Translations under genes and position numbers: made by a program | DNA from: Mesorhabditis belari | Lineage: Eukaryota > Nematoda > Chromadorea > Rhabditida > Rhabditidae | Assembly: GCA_958450365.1 (NCBI GenBank) | Contig: CAUEEP010000478.1 | Coordinates: forward strand, 1 to 64,000 | DNA: 64,000 nt | Reading direction: 5' to 3' | Notes under the pieces: model-generated | What the model was told of the DNA's origin: nothing | The model's input: only the letters and a program-made list of their open reading frames with translations | Databases searched by the model: none | Part shown: positions 30,851 through 40,849 of the stretch, piece by piece | How the letters are laid out: the number at the start of each line of letters is the position of its first letter | Position numbering within the stretch: the stretch's first letter is position 1

Positions 30851-31475
30851 TACCGTATTTTCTCTAATAGTAGTGGACCCAGAGTGTCGCCTAAATTGCT
30901 CGAAATCTCGAGAAGCGCTTATCAGAACCTATTGATGTGGGGTCGGAAAATGTAGCTGACAATAAGATCTTGACGATGATTAGAGTGTTGAGCTTCTGGG
31001 AAAAATTGGAAACTGTAAAATGGGCATCAACTCGGCTCGCCGGGGGGCACTACTATTAGAGAGGATAAAGTATTCAGCTTTGCGCGCGCTCCCACGGGTT
31101 TTCGGCTATGGAGAATCTGAGTTTTGGGTCTATTTTTAAAAAACGGCGGGGCTTAAGTAGCAAATTCTTAGCTCAGTTCAGCTAAAAGATTCTTAGCTCA
31201 GCTAACATTAAGAACTCGATCAATCAACAAAACTTGGATTTTGTTTAGTCAAAACGCAACTTTCGGTTCATTGCTTTCCCTAATTCCCGCTTCGCTTAAA
31301 TTCCTTGAAATCTCGAGAACCGCTTATCAGAACCTATCGATATGGGATTGGAAAATGTAGCTGACAATGACATCTTGACAATGATTAGAGTGTTGAGCTT
31401 CTGGGAAAAATTGGAAACGGTAAAATGGTCAACAAGTCGGCTCGCCGGTGCACTACTATTAGAGAAAATGCGGTA
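30851..31475. mobile_element. MITE with internal direct duplication
   Basis: TIRs TACCGTATTTTCTCTAATAG / CTATTAGAGAAAATGCGGTA. Inside, a ~180-bp segment (CTCGAGAAGCGCTTATCAGA ... GGCTCGCCGG) occurs twice in direct orientation, the first ending in its own TIR-like GCACTACTATTAGAGAGGAT. Either two elements lie in tandem or the element is internally duplicated. Confidence 0.7.
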
Positions 31476-31479
31476 GCTG

Positions 31480-32010
31480 GAAAATCTTGAGAAATCTTAT
31501 CTAAATCTTATCTAAATCTTATCAAAACCTTAAGTAAGTTAATTAACTTACTGTAAACTTTTAAGCATTAAAAATAATGAGATTTTTTTTACTTTAACAA
31601 TTCTATGTATTTCGCTAGAACCCTTCTTTAGTCAAACAATCCTTTTAAAATAAAATATCCCTACATTTTTCGAATAACTTTTGCTATTTGGTCAAAAAAA
31701 CTGTGATCTTGTCTTTTTTGTTTTTTTCGATTTTGTCAATTGCATTTAGAAATTTGAAATTCTCTCTATTTTCTATGCTGTTTTGTGCTCAAATTTTATC
31801 ATTATGTTGAGCAAAAAGCAATTTAAAGCACCGCAATCTTTCTATTACCGGTGTTTCTTGAAAATTTTTATATCAAAAGAAAAATCTTTCAAGTTTATGC
31901 TTGTATATAATGGCAAATATTTCGAGATTTTTTTTCTAAAGAATAAATTTTACTTTTTTCTTGCACACACTGCACATTAGCTTTAGCAGTAATGTAGACG
32001 ATTGGAAGTA
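31480..32010. other. AT-rich spacer, no gene seen
   Basis: No splice-consistent coding sequence. The 65-codon frame at 31783-31980 is Phe/Lys-rich AT-driven sequence. Confidence 0.45.
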
Positions 32011-32014
32011 GGAT

Positions 32015-32232
32015 TTGGATTCTTTGCGCTGTCGGGCTAGACCTAGAATTTGGATTCTCTTCGCTGTCGGACTAGATCTAGAATTTGGATTCTGTTCGCT
32101 GTCGGACTAGATCTAGAATTTGGATTCTGTTCGCTGTCGGACTAGATCTAGGATTTGGATTCTGTTCACTGCCTGCTCGCTGTCGGACTAGATCTAGGAT
32201 TTGGATTCTGTTCACTGCCTGCTCGCTGTCAG
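32015..32232. repeat. Minisatellite, ~35-bp unit with GCTGTCGGACTAGATCTAG
   Basis: Five to six units of GCTGTCGGACTAGATCTAGA followed by ATTTGGATTCTGTTC, with the last two carrying an extra CACTGCCTGCTC. It lies just upstream of the small membrane-protein gene. Confidence 0.9.
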
Positions 32233-32436
32233 GAAAGCAGAATGACGCGAAATCACAGGCAATGCTCAGAAATTCAATAATTTTATGAATAAAGCCATGA
32301 AAAAAACTATATAAAGCCTATAAATAATAAAACGATCTAACAATCTAACCATATAAACCATGAAAAAAAGCAATATAAACTTTTAGAATACAATATAAAG
32401 TCAATAATGACCGATAATGTTGATCAATTTTCCTAG

Positions 32437-33348
32437 GTGGATATCATAAACCGGGTCGGCAAAACATGGACACTGGAATCACGATCGAGGAAAGAATTTT
32501 CCACGAAATAAAGAATTATGTAAGTTTTGAGCATAAAAGAATTACGAATTAAGAGAAAAACGTAAAGATATAGGTTATAATGCTAAAAAATTAACCATAA
32601 ACTTCTACTAAATTAAAACCGACTTTTTCAGACTCAAAACCGATCCTCATTGACCTGGCACGGGCTGCAGATTCAAGACGAGAATTTTGGTAAAAGCTTC
32701 TTTGAGAAATGCACGCTTTTTTTGATGTACTCGATGTAAAACATACGGAAAAGCGCTTCCACTCAGAAATCAGGATCTTTTCATTGTGAAAAGAGATCAT
32801 ATCCATAACCCAAGACCCTATCGATTCTCTTGGGACTTTTCTTGAGACAAAGGCTTAAAATAAGCCCAACCAATAGATTCTACGACCCTAAAAACGACCC
32901 CGGTCGGACGCCGATCTAGAATCAGTCTAGGTCGGACAGACTTCTAGATCGGACGTAACAGTCACAAAGTGCGCGGCCACTGGTGTCCTTTGTGTCAAAA
33001 GTTTGTAATGTTTGTAATGAAATGCATCCTTGCTGGTACACTCAAGGCTTAATCTAAGATTCCGGTAGCTTTTTGCCGAGCGAACATTTTAGAAAAAGTT
33101 TTAGGATAAAAAAAGACAAGTAGGACAGTAAACAAAGGCTTTTATAATGCAAAAATATTCAGCTTTTTTGATTTTCAGAAGCCACAACTGCAATCGAATG
33201 GGAAATGCACAAATTCGATGGCTTAATTCTGATGAGCGCTTTGTCGACACTTTTCTTCATCACTTTACTATTCATCTGCGTTTTCCTCTGTTATCAATAT
33301 TCGGAAAGCGAAGTCTCAAAGAAAGTGCATGATATTGAATTGAATTAG
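32437..33348 (+). CDS. Small single-pass membrane protein, 3 exons, ~93 aa
   Basis: Exons at 32437-32519 (ATG at 32466), 32632-32689 and 33179-33348 (TAG at 33346-33348). All junctions keep phase (0 and 1). The protein begins MDTGITIEERIFHEIKNY, continues TQNRSSLTWHGLQIQDENF, and has one helix LILMSALSTLFFITLLFICV followed by FLCYQYSESEVSKKVHDIEL. There is no signal peptide, so the helix probably acts as a signal anchor. A TTTTCCTAG acceptor sits 29 nt before the ATG and could be a trans-splice (SL) site, as is usual in nematodes (inference). A polyadenylation signal AATAAA lies at about 33411. The family is not recognised. Alternatively these exons could be a 3' end of an upstream gene. Confidence 0.65.
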
Positions 33349-33673
33349 AAGATAAATCTTGATAAATTCAATTGCTAAGACTATTGTTGCCAAGACAAGA
33401 CAGTTTTAATGTAATAAAGTTTATTCAGCTAGCTAGATTTCTGCTAACAATAAAGCTTTCGGTCAACCAAGTGGCCAATTTGGCTGAGGCTTTAATTTGG
33501 TCAACCAATTAAATCAAAGTTTTCTAAAAGATGCCAACTTTTGAAAACTACAAAAATCAGGATATAAATCTGTAATCTGAATTAATCATTTGAAAAGGGT
33601 TGCGACTTTGCGCGTATATCCTAATAAAGTAAAAGCAAATTAACTAAATTGATCATTTTGCATCATTACAATG

Positions 33674-33869
33674 TATCCGAACTAAGATAAGCATGGCTTA
33701 GTCTTTAACCCGAGCTAGCAGTCTGGTGGGATCAACCAGATATCCGAACTAAGATATGCATGGCTTAGTCTTTTAGCCTAGGGTGACAACCTGGTAGGAT
33801 CAACCAGATATCCGGACTAAGTTAAGCATGGCTTAGTCTTTAACCCGAGCTAGCAGCCTGGTGGGATCA
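33674..33869 (-). repeat. Three tandem units related to the 5' end of 18S rRNA
   Basis: Units at 33674-33740, 33741-33808 and 33809-33869. Each, on minus, starts CTGGTTGATCC[CT][AG]CCAG and after ~17 nt reads AAAGACTAAGCCATGC[AT]TAT, then CTTAGTTCGGATA. Eukaryotic 18S rRNA begins CTGGTTGATCCTGCCAG and continues ...AAAGATTAAGCCATGCATGTCTAAGT at the same spacing (established). The third unit is cut short. A lone CATCTGGTTGATCC on plus follows at 33901. It is not a functional rRNA gene. Confidence 0.72.
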
Positions 33870-34233
33870 TTGAGCTATACGGAGCTATCATGCGTTTTCA
33901 CATCTGGTTGATCCGAGTAAAACTTGCTAGACACCCAAAATCGAGCAGCAAAATCAGCATTTTATTTCAAAATCGCTCGATTCATCTCAATATTTTTGAA
34001 GCTAAATTCTAAAAGCAATAATTTATATTTTTTCTTTTACCCAATGGATAATTCCATGAAGATGCAAAAATTCGAAAGCTCTGCAAAAAAAGGAGGCTAA
34101 ATCTCGATGATCTCTCAAATTGACCAATCTATCCTTTGTTTGTTTCGAGAAATGACTATTTTTGGCTTTTGGCGAGAAATGGCTATCTTTAAGGATCAGC
34201 GGAAATGTCCCCCATCACTATCGGCTTTCTTTA

Positions 34234-34395
34234 GCAGGGCCGCGCGCACGCAGCCCCTCACGCAAAAATTTAGCTGTTAGCGAATCCCAACTCGGGACTG
34301 CCACACAGGTCAACCCAGCCTAAAGTGCAATGGCCCAGCCTCGCCATGGGGGTCCCGTCTTCATGATCACGAGAGCCCCCCAGCCAGGTAAGTTT
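34234..34395 (-). ncRNA. U1 snRNA, copy A
   Basis: A 162-nt U1 snRNA on minus: 5' AAACTTACCTGGCTGGGG (the ACTTACCTG that pairs with 5' splice sites), stem-loop I with GATCATGAAG (U1-70K site), stem-loop II loop CATTGCACTTTAGG (U1A site), ACCTGTGTGGCAGTC, Sm site AATTTTTG and a complete stem-loop IV (GGGGCTGCG...CGCGGCCC). The stem-loop IV tetraloop is TGCG in place of TTCG. An upstream PSE-like TAATCGTATTCCATCTGGC is present at about -60. All known U1 features are intact, so it is probably functional in the spliceosomal U1 snRNP. Confidence 0.92.
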
Positions 34396-34419
34396 ATTGG
34401 GGGGGAAGTGGTGTGGGTT

Positions 34420-34470
34420 ATGGAAAGAGCGGATGCCAGATGGAATACGATTACGGCGATCACATGCAAA
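34420..34470 (-). promoter_or_regulatory. PSE of U1 copy A
   Basis: On minus, GTAATCGTATTCCATCTGGC followed by ATCCGCTCTTTCCATAACC, with CTTTGCATG just upstream. The block is conserved at the same distance before all three U1 copies, while the sequence between it and the RNA start differs. That conservation is the evidence for a proximal sequence element. Confidence 0.7.
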
Positions 34471-34619
34471 GAGCGCACAAAGAGTGCACAAAGAGCGCGT
34501 GAAAGAGAAAGAGATGGGCTGGTGAAAAGAGAGGTGAAACGTGAAAGAGAATTTTGATTCATTTTCAGAAAGTGAATAATTTAAGAATAATAATCGAATG
34601 AATAATAAGTGCATCTTTC

Positions 34620-35026
34620 TCTAGCGATCTCGATCGAGCAAGAGAAGTAGACGAGTAAGAATTTAATTAATTTTCGAAAATATTAACTCTATTTGAAGTC
34701 TTTGCTCTCTTTTGCTTTAAATTATTGATAAAACATTCAAAATATCAACTCTGAGTTGTGTAAATGCAATGGAAATGCCTAATGGCAGAATGTTAGCTTT
34801 AATTCGTTTTTTTAGTGTTATTAGCAATAGCTTGTTTCAACTTTTTACCAGTCTTTTACTCTTTCAAATCACAAAACAAGGCTTCTAATCGAAATATTCA
34901 ATTCAGTTTCTATATTCTATATTTCTTATGCTAATTTTATATTTCAAAGGCTTTTTGGTGCTTTTTTTGAGTTCTTTTGATGTTCAGGCTTAAAGAAAAG
35001 CGTTTTGTGCGTTGATGAAAATTTCG
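34620..35026. other. Spacer, nothing recognised
   Basis: AT-rich sequence between U1 copy A and the TTAA element. No gene seen. Confidence 0.45.
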
Positions 35027-35030
35027 TTAA

Positions 35031-35746
35031 AGGGGGGGGGGTATTAATCGCGGCCGGGTGACAATAAAAAATTTTTTACGGCAACCACCTGTTTTTTTGT
35101 TTTAATATCGCTGATTTTATTATAAAAAGAATAAAAATCACCCGGCTAGAGTGATTTGATGGGTTTACAAATTTTTGGAGACACTGCAAGGCTTGGAGAA
35201 AAACAAGATCGTCACTCATCAGACACCTCAGCTAAAAGGCACCTATTTGAGAAAACTAAAACCATAAGCGACCACAAATGAAAAAAGATCTAATTGTGTC
35301 AATCAAAGCGCTGAAGACGTCCTACGATGGAGGAGATCCAGTCACTTTTGGTGAAGATGCGCTGGAAATTGATAAGATAGGAAGCCGATTTGTACTGCTG
35401 TACTTGAGCCGAACTGCTGTACTTGAGCGAAGATGAAAGTGAGCAAGAGGAAGAATTATAGATTAACAATTTATTTTTATTACTTTTTTGTGCTTTTTTA
35501 TTTTGTTTTTAAATTTATCTGCAACTAAAACTCAATCGATCTAGACTGTGCTGAGGTGTCTGATGAGTGACGATCTTGTTTTCCTCCAAGCCTTGCAGCA
35601 TCTCCAAAAATTTGTAAACCCATCAAATCACTCTAGCCGGGTGATTTTTATTCTTTTTATAATAAAATCAGCGATATTAAAATAAAAAAACAGGTGGTTG
35701 CCGTAAAAAAATTTTTATCGTCACCCGGCCGCGATTAATACCCCCC
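35031..35746. mobile_element. piggyBac-like foldback element with TTAA target duplication
   Basis: ~215-bp inverted arms with tips GGGGGGTATTAATCGCGGCC / complement, flanked by TTAA at 35027-35030 and 35747-35750. TTAA duplications and G/C-run tips are the signature of piggyBac elements (established). The ~290-bp unique centre contains short coding-like scraps (EDESEQEEEL, stop at about 35460) but no intact ORF. Confidence 0.78.
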
Positions 35747-36107
35747 TTAACTTGAGAAATAAAGAAAACGACTTTTTTGATGATATAAATGCTTTTATAA
35801 GACTAATAAAGTAAATAGAATGCTTAAAACGCTTAGATAGAGCTGTTTTTGATATAAACTTTTACTCTTGACTTGGCTTTTGATTGAATTGATCACCCAA
35901 GCCGAATTGCTCAAACCCAAGCCTAAATCGAAGCCAAGTACGCTTTTTAAAGAACGATTTTTAGAGTTTAAAGCCAAGAACGATTATAAAATCTCTATTT
36001 TTCAACTTTCCGAATTTAATATCTTAAAAAAAACTCCAAACTTTGTTCAATTTATTCAAAAAGACTTTTTGAGTGGCCTTCAAAAGCCCCCTTTGCCCGC
36101 CAGTCCC

Positions 36108-36184
36108 CCGATCATCTGTGGCCAATTGGTTGCGCGTTTGTTTTCAGGGCGCGGGTTCGCGGGTTCGACTCCCGCCAAGGCACT
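36108..36184 (+). repeat. tRNA-like element
   Basis: A-box-like TGGCCAATTGGTTGCGCG and a perfect T-arm GCGGG-TTCGACT-CCCGC, but the 5' side cannot pair with the terminal CAAGGCA to form an acceptor stem. It is tRNA-derived, probably not functional. Confidence 0.5.
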
Positions 36185-36229
36185 TCGAAGACATTCATTG
36201 AGAAAACAAACTCTTTGGGTGTTCAAAAG

Positions 36230-36790
36230 GTTGCCGATAGTGAACAACGTGGTATCAGTTGTATCTACCAGATGTGGGTATGACCATCAAAATCGTTGAA
36301 CATTTTAGATGATGGACTGCGTGAATTTTCAAACTCACACTACTTTCTTGACTAAATCTTAAATTAAAAAATTAAAACGTTTCTAAGAAATGATCATTAT
36401 CCCGGTTTTTTTAACTTACATTGGGCACAAGAAAATAAGCAATTTCCGGAGAGCGGCAATGAACTCAAAAGACAAAATAAAACGGATGAATTCTTTCTAT
36501 GAAGTCACAAATTGTAAATAACTTGTGAATAACTTTGTAAATAACTTGTCAATAACAAAATTAATCTCTTAAACTCATTAACTTTATTACATTAACTCTA
36601 GAGCCTCTAGAAAACTCTAGAGAATATGGTGTTTCACTTTACAATATGATTTCTCTAAAATAGTATCAGTTGTATCTACCAGATGTGGGTATGACCATCA
36701 AAATCGTTGAACATTTTAGCTGGTTGACTTCCTGAATTTCCAGACTCACTACTTTCTTGACTCTAGAGACTCTAGAACTCTAGAAAACTC
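36230..36790. repeat. ~100-bp direct repeat pair
   Basis: 36252-36355 and 36662-36768 share TATCAGTTGTATCTACCAGA through ACTACTTTCTTGACT. The second is followed by a TCTAGA-rich run (CTCTAGAGACTCTAGAAC) that also occurs at 36595-36625. Confidence 0.8.
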
Positions 36791-36799
36791 TAGAGAATA

Positions 36800-37805
36800 T
36801 AGTGGTCGCATCCGTTTCCGTCCTTTTTGCGTTCCTATTTATTTCGCGTCGCATTCCTAATTATTCGCGTCGCATTTTTTCGTCTTTTTTCTCTCTTCCC
36901 GAAATTATTATTTTTATTAGAGGAGGGGATTTTTTTGGGCAGAGCTTCTGGCCATTTTTGGGGTTGGAGTTTTTGCCTTCGTTCTTCAGGGACTTTGATG
37001 TTTCTATTCATGCACATGCTGGGGGGTGGGACAAATGCGACCTTTTTTTGCCCACCTTTTTTTTTGCTGGAAAAGACTTTAGGAAAGGTCGTAGAGCTTC
37101 AAAAATGTTTTCATAGAAGGGAATCGTATGCGTAGATTCAGAATTTTGACAAATCAGACCTCGCTGACACGTCAAATTTGGGCTAAAAGGCAAAAACTGC
37201 GGAAAAGCGTTAAGTTGCGTAGTTTTTGCCTTTTAGCCCAAATTTGACGTGTCAGCGAGGTCTGATTTGTCGAAATTCGGAATCTACGCATACGATTCCC
37301 TTATATGGAAGTATTTTCGAAGCTCTACGGCCTTGCCTAAGACCTTTTCCAGCAAAAAAAAGGTGCGCAAATGTCCAGGTGCGCAAAAAAAGGTCGCATT
37401 TGTCCCACCCCGCATGCTGTAATGGCTATCGTTGCATTTTTGGTTCTGTACTAATAAACAGTAAAATTAGAAATTCAATTTACTTTATGCTACCCTTCAA
37501 GTTTTAAATCCTATTTAGATGGCGGGTTTAACACTGTAGAAAGAACTTACTAACATTTGTGTCGCCATCGACAAAGTATCAATCCGTTCTTTACTCTTAT
37601 CACGAGTATTAGCCTTATGTTGGATGCTGCGTGTTCTTGTTATGTTGTAAGCGTTTTGGGGAAACACTTTTAACCTTTTTGTGCTACTCGGCTATTCTGA
37701 AGCAAAGTCATCCACCTTTTTGTGCTACTCGGCTATTCTGAAGCAAAGTCATCCACCTTTTTGTGCTACTCGGCTATTCTGAAGCAAAGTCATGACAAGG
37801 TTAAA
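36800..37805. repeat. ~500-bp dispersed repeat, interrupted copy
   Basis: 36805-37020 plus 37411-37805 form one repeat (GTCGCATCCGTTTCC ... AAAGCGAATCGCACCCCAAAC) interrupted by the palindromic MITE. The uninterrupted relative is at 53278-53748. A 42-bp segment (TGTGCTACTCGGCTATTCTG) is present three times in tandem at 37672-37800 here but only once at 53.7 kb. The function is unknown. Confidence 0.8.
37021..37410. mobile_element. hAT-like palindromic MITE, copy 2
   Basis: Same element as 15309-15695 (GGGGGTGGGACAAATGCGAC tips, TTGACGTGTCAGCGAGGTCT near the centre). Flanks [AG]CATGCTG on both sides give an 8-bp duplication. The related empty site at about 53436 reads GCGCATGATG without the insert. 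Confidence 0.85.
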
Positions 37806-37809
37806 GCGA

Positions 37810-38277
37810 ATCGCACCCCAAACTTAGTGTTTCGCTTTACAATATGATTACAATATAATTTCTCTAAAATCAAAAGAGTTGACACTTTTTTCGTTTAGAG
37901 ATTTCAAATCTATAGACATTTTTCTACTAGATTCATGAGTTTATTGAAAAATTTAATTCGTTCGTTCATTCGTTTCAAGACTTTAAACGTGATTGCTGCT
38001 GAAAGAAAAGAGATTTATCAAAAATGTGAAAAAGATTGAATTTCCATCAAAATTTTTGCATAATTTGATAATGATTGTTATTTTTGTCACTCATTTAAAC
38101 ATTTAACAAGCCATTCACCTTCACCGAGAAAATCTGATTCCGAGAAAATCTGAAAATCGAATCTCAAAATTTCTGAGCTTTTACTTTCTTCACCTTCAAA
38201 TAAATTTTCCTTTCTTTTGATAGTTTTTCATAGAAAATATTGATCAAGAAATGAGAGCTTTAACGATTTTTCATTTT
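37810..38277. other. AT-rich spacer, no gene seen
   Basis: No repeat or coding signal recognised beyond short AT-rich tracts. Confidence 0.45.
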
Positions 38278-38279
38278 TA

Positions 38280-38826
38280 TTGGGTTGATGAATTGAAAGC
38301 TGCGGGCTATTGTCATATGTGACAGTTTGAGCACTTTCTTCAAAAGAAACCCATTCTGGTGTCAATGGAAAAGTTGTAGAGAATCAAAAATTAAGCTCAA
38401 ATCCAAATTTGCAGAACAATTCAAAAACAGGTTTTCAAGAAATGCCAAATTTACGAATTTTCACAAAACTGGCAACAAAACTTGCATTTTAAGCGAAACT
38501 ACTAAGTGTATCTTTTTGGAAATTTGGCTATCAGCCTGATTTTTGATTCTCTACAACTTTTCTATTGACACCAAAATGGGTTTCTTTTGAAGAAAGTGCT
38601 CAAATGCTCAAACTGGGACATCTCGACATCTCCAGTCCTCCATTTTTGAGTCTCACACTTGTCTCACACACAAACCAAAATCCTGCTACGAAAGAGGAAT
38701 CCGCAAATTGCCTGTAAAATGGGCAGAAGTCGTCAATAATAATGGAAATTATTTGGAATGAATTGATGGATTTATGTTGAATGAATTTTAGTTCAAAGTC
38801 CCGCAGTTTTCAACTCACCAACCCAA
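38280..38826. mobile_element. Internally deleted mariner, family B, copy 2
   Basis: 547 bp, TA-flanked. On plus, 38687-38763 keeps an intact mariner C-terminus: YERGIRKLPVKWAEVVNNNG followed by NYLE and a stop. The interior holds the same ~80-bp inverted repeat as copy 1. Confidence 0.87.
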
Positions 38827-38829
38827 TAG

Positions 38830-39190
38830 ATAAAGCGGCAAGTTTCCTATAACAATAGAATGGTTTCCTTTCTAAGAATCGTCTTTTTCTATGCCCATTC
38901 CAGGTTCATAGTTTCATCTTAAAAAAAACAAATCTTTTGAGGCTTTTGTGACGAATAGCCACTAAAAAGTTACCTAATTCTGACAGCCTAAAAATTGGAA
39001 AAGTATTGCCGAAATCCGTGCGTCTTCATTCTATTTCGCGCCCAAAATCATTGTTTTGTACCTTCTTAGCTGAATATCTTGTGTTAAAGCCTATATAAGG
39101 CAATTGTTGTTCATTTGATCTTTTTCTTTTTATTATTTTTCTGCTTTCCTTTCATCGTGTGAAAGTTGTGTCCTAATTAGGACGAAATTG
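38830..39190. other. Spacer, nothing recognised
   Basis: No gene or known repeat seen up to the start of the U1-containing duplicated segment at about 39190. Confidence 0.4.
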
Positions 39191-39490
39191 TTTTTGTTTT
39201 TATCTCCAAATGGTGGTGACGCCAATTCGAATGCGACGTCGTGCCAAAAATCAACATTTAAAATTTGCGATACCTTTTCTCTAAGTCATTCTCTATTAAA
39301 ACAAAAGTCCTCGTTTTCTTTTACCCAATGCATAATTCCTTGAAGATGCAAAAATTCGAGAGCTCTGCAAAAAAAGGAGGCTGAATCTCGATGATCTCTC
39401 AACTTGACCACTCTATCCTTTGTTGGTTTCGAGAAATAGCTATTTTTAATGATCAGCTGAATATCCCAATCACTCCATCCGTTTTCTTTA

Positions 39491-39534
39491 GCAGGGCCGC
39501 GCGAACGCAGCCCCTCACGCAAAAATTTAGCTGC
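39491..39534 (-). pseudogene. U1 snRNA 3' fragment
   Basis: Only the Sm site and stem-loop IV portion (AGCTAAATTTTTGCGTGAGG, GGCTGCGTTCGCGCGGCCC), created by the local tandem duplication. Confidence 0.85.
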
Positions 39535-39655
39535 TCTGTTGAGGCTAAATCTCGATGATCTCTCAACTTAGCCACTCTATCCTTTGTTGGTTTCGATAAA
39601 TGGCTATTTTTAATGAGCAGCTGAATAATCCCAACCACTTTATCGGTTTTCTTTA

Positions 39656-39817
39656 GCAGGGCCGCGCGAACGCAGCCCCTCACGCAAAAATTTAGCTGTT
39701 AGCGAATCCCAACTCGGGACTGCCACACAGGTCAACCCAGCCTAAAGTGCAATGGCCGAGCCTCGCCATGGGGGTCCCGTCTTGATGATCACGAGAGCCC
39801 CCCAGCCAGGTAAGTTT
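39656..39817 (-). ncRNA. U1 snRNA, copy B
   Basis: 162 nt on minus with every U1 landmark: AAACTTACCTGGCTGGGG, GATCATCAAG in stem-loop I (one change from GATCATGAAG), U1A loop CATTGCACTTTAGG, Sm site AATTTTTG and a perfect stem-loop IV with TTCG tetraloop. The PSE-like TAATCGTATCCCATCTGGC lies at about -60 (39856-39880). The G-to-C change in the U1-70K loop is the only suspicious base. Probably functional, otherwise a recent pseudogene. Confidence 0.9.
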
Positions 39818-39855
39818 ATGAGGAGCGAATGGGTGTGGGTTATGGAAAGAACGGA

Positions 39856-39900
39856 TGCCAGATGGGATACGATTACGTCGAGATGCAAAGAGCGCACAAG
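39856..39900 (-). promoter_or_regulatory. PSE of U1 copy B
   Basis: On minus: CTTTGCATCTCGACGTAATC then GTATCCCATCTGGCATCCG, matching the blocks upstream of copies A and C. Confidence 0.7.
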
Positions 39901-40074
39901 GAGTGCAAAAAAGAGCGCGTGAAAGAGAAAGAGATGGGCTGGGGAGAGTCTTTTGAATAGAACAGTCGATTCTTGCCATTTTCCCACTCAACAAACAAAA
40001 GAACTTTTATTATACACTAAATAATCAAAACTGAGTCGAAATCATAAGCCAATGAACATTCGTTTTTAGTTTTC

Positions 40075-40406
40075 TAGCGTTGAATAGTGCGGAAAATGAA
40101 ACTTCTGTCGACTTTAAGACGCTTATGAATCTCCGGCGCCGAGACTCCTCGCTTGTACGTCAGCATGATCGATGATGATCGATTGTCATTAGCTGCAGCA
40201 TGATCGATTGTCATCAGCTGCAGCATGATGATCGATTGTTGATGGGGATTCTCCAATCATTCTAAAAAACGCATTTTATATGAGAAAAGTTTCAATTATA
40301 TTCCAAATATAATAAAAACACAAAAAACCAGAAATGAAGCTTAAATCAATAGATTATTGTCCTTGAAAGCGCACGATACTATTGCAACAATTATGGAGCA
40401 CCCTGT
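40075..40406 (-). mobile_element. Tc1-like 5' fragment
   Basis: On minus it starts CAGGGTGCTCCATAATTGTT after TA and encodes a Tc1-type N-terminus (KRGVSAPEIHKRLKVDRSFI then FRTIQR) until it meets the U1 segment boundary near 40073. It is the same family as 59513-60055. Confidence 0.75.
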
Positions 40407-40476
40407 ACAATCTATGATATGAGGAAATTTTGTTAATCCCACGGTTAGTTCAAGGAGAGGTTCTTTCGTTTTAGAA

Positions 40477-40700
40477 ATCCCAGCCACCTTTAATCAGTTT
40501 GTGTATAACTCTTTTCTAAAAAGAACTGCGAGAATTGCCATTTGGAATCGACTCACCAGAGTTTTGAGAGAGTCCAATAGTCTCGAAACCTTTAAATTAT
40601 CTATAGATGATGTTGATCTCGAAGCTCTAGTGGATTCTTGACGTTTTCTGCGCTACCCGGAAGGTTAGCGGTTGGAAACGGAAAGGTTGGCATATGAGAA
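40477..40700 (+). pseudogene. Non-LTR retrotransposon 3' tail
   Basis: The last ~50 codons of a LINE ORF2 are open to TGA 40639-40641: NSFLKRTARIAIWNRLTRVL followed by RESNSLETFKL. The 3' segment GGTTAGCGGTTGGAAACGG is shared with 11880-11905. 5'-truncated. Confidence 0.8.
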
Positions 40701-40849
40701 AATTATAATTTCACAGTTAAAGATGGAACTGCAGTAAGTTACATGGTGGGTAAAGTTATACATCCGCAAAAATAAACATCGATCATTTCCGTTATACATC
40801 CGCAAAAATAACCCCTGTTCATTTAATAATCAAAAACCCCTTTTGTGCT

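Larger units (their letters stand above)
39190..40073 (-). repeat. U1-bearing segmental duplication, copy B
   Basis: About 880 bp matching 58000-59040 in inverted orientation (ATTCGAATGCGACGTCGTGC, GAAGATGCAAAAATTCGAGA, and the 5' flank GAACTTTTATTATACACTAA). Within it the U1 3' flank plus the last ~45 nt of U1 occur twice (39383-39534 and 39540-39700), a local ~155-bp tandem duplication. Confidence 0.85.

Noticed and set aside
32085..32288. 67-aa plus-strand frame
   Set aside because: Encoded by the 35-bp GCTGTCGGACTAGATC array.
33674..33910. Functional 18S rRNA gene
   Set aside because: Only ~67 nt of the 5' end is present, repeated three times.
36108..36184. Functional tRNA gene
   Set aside because: Perfect T-arm but no 5' partner for the acceptor stem.
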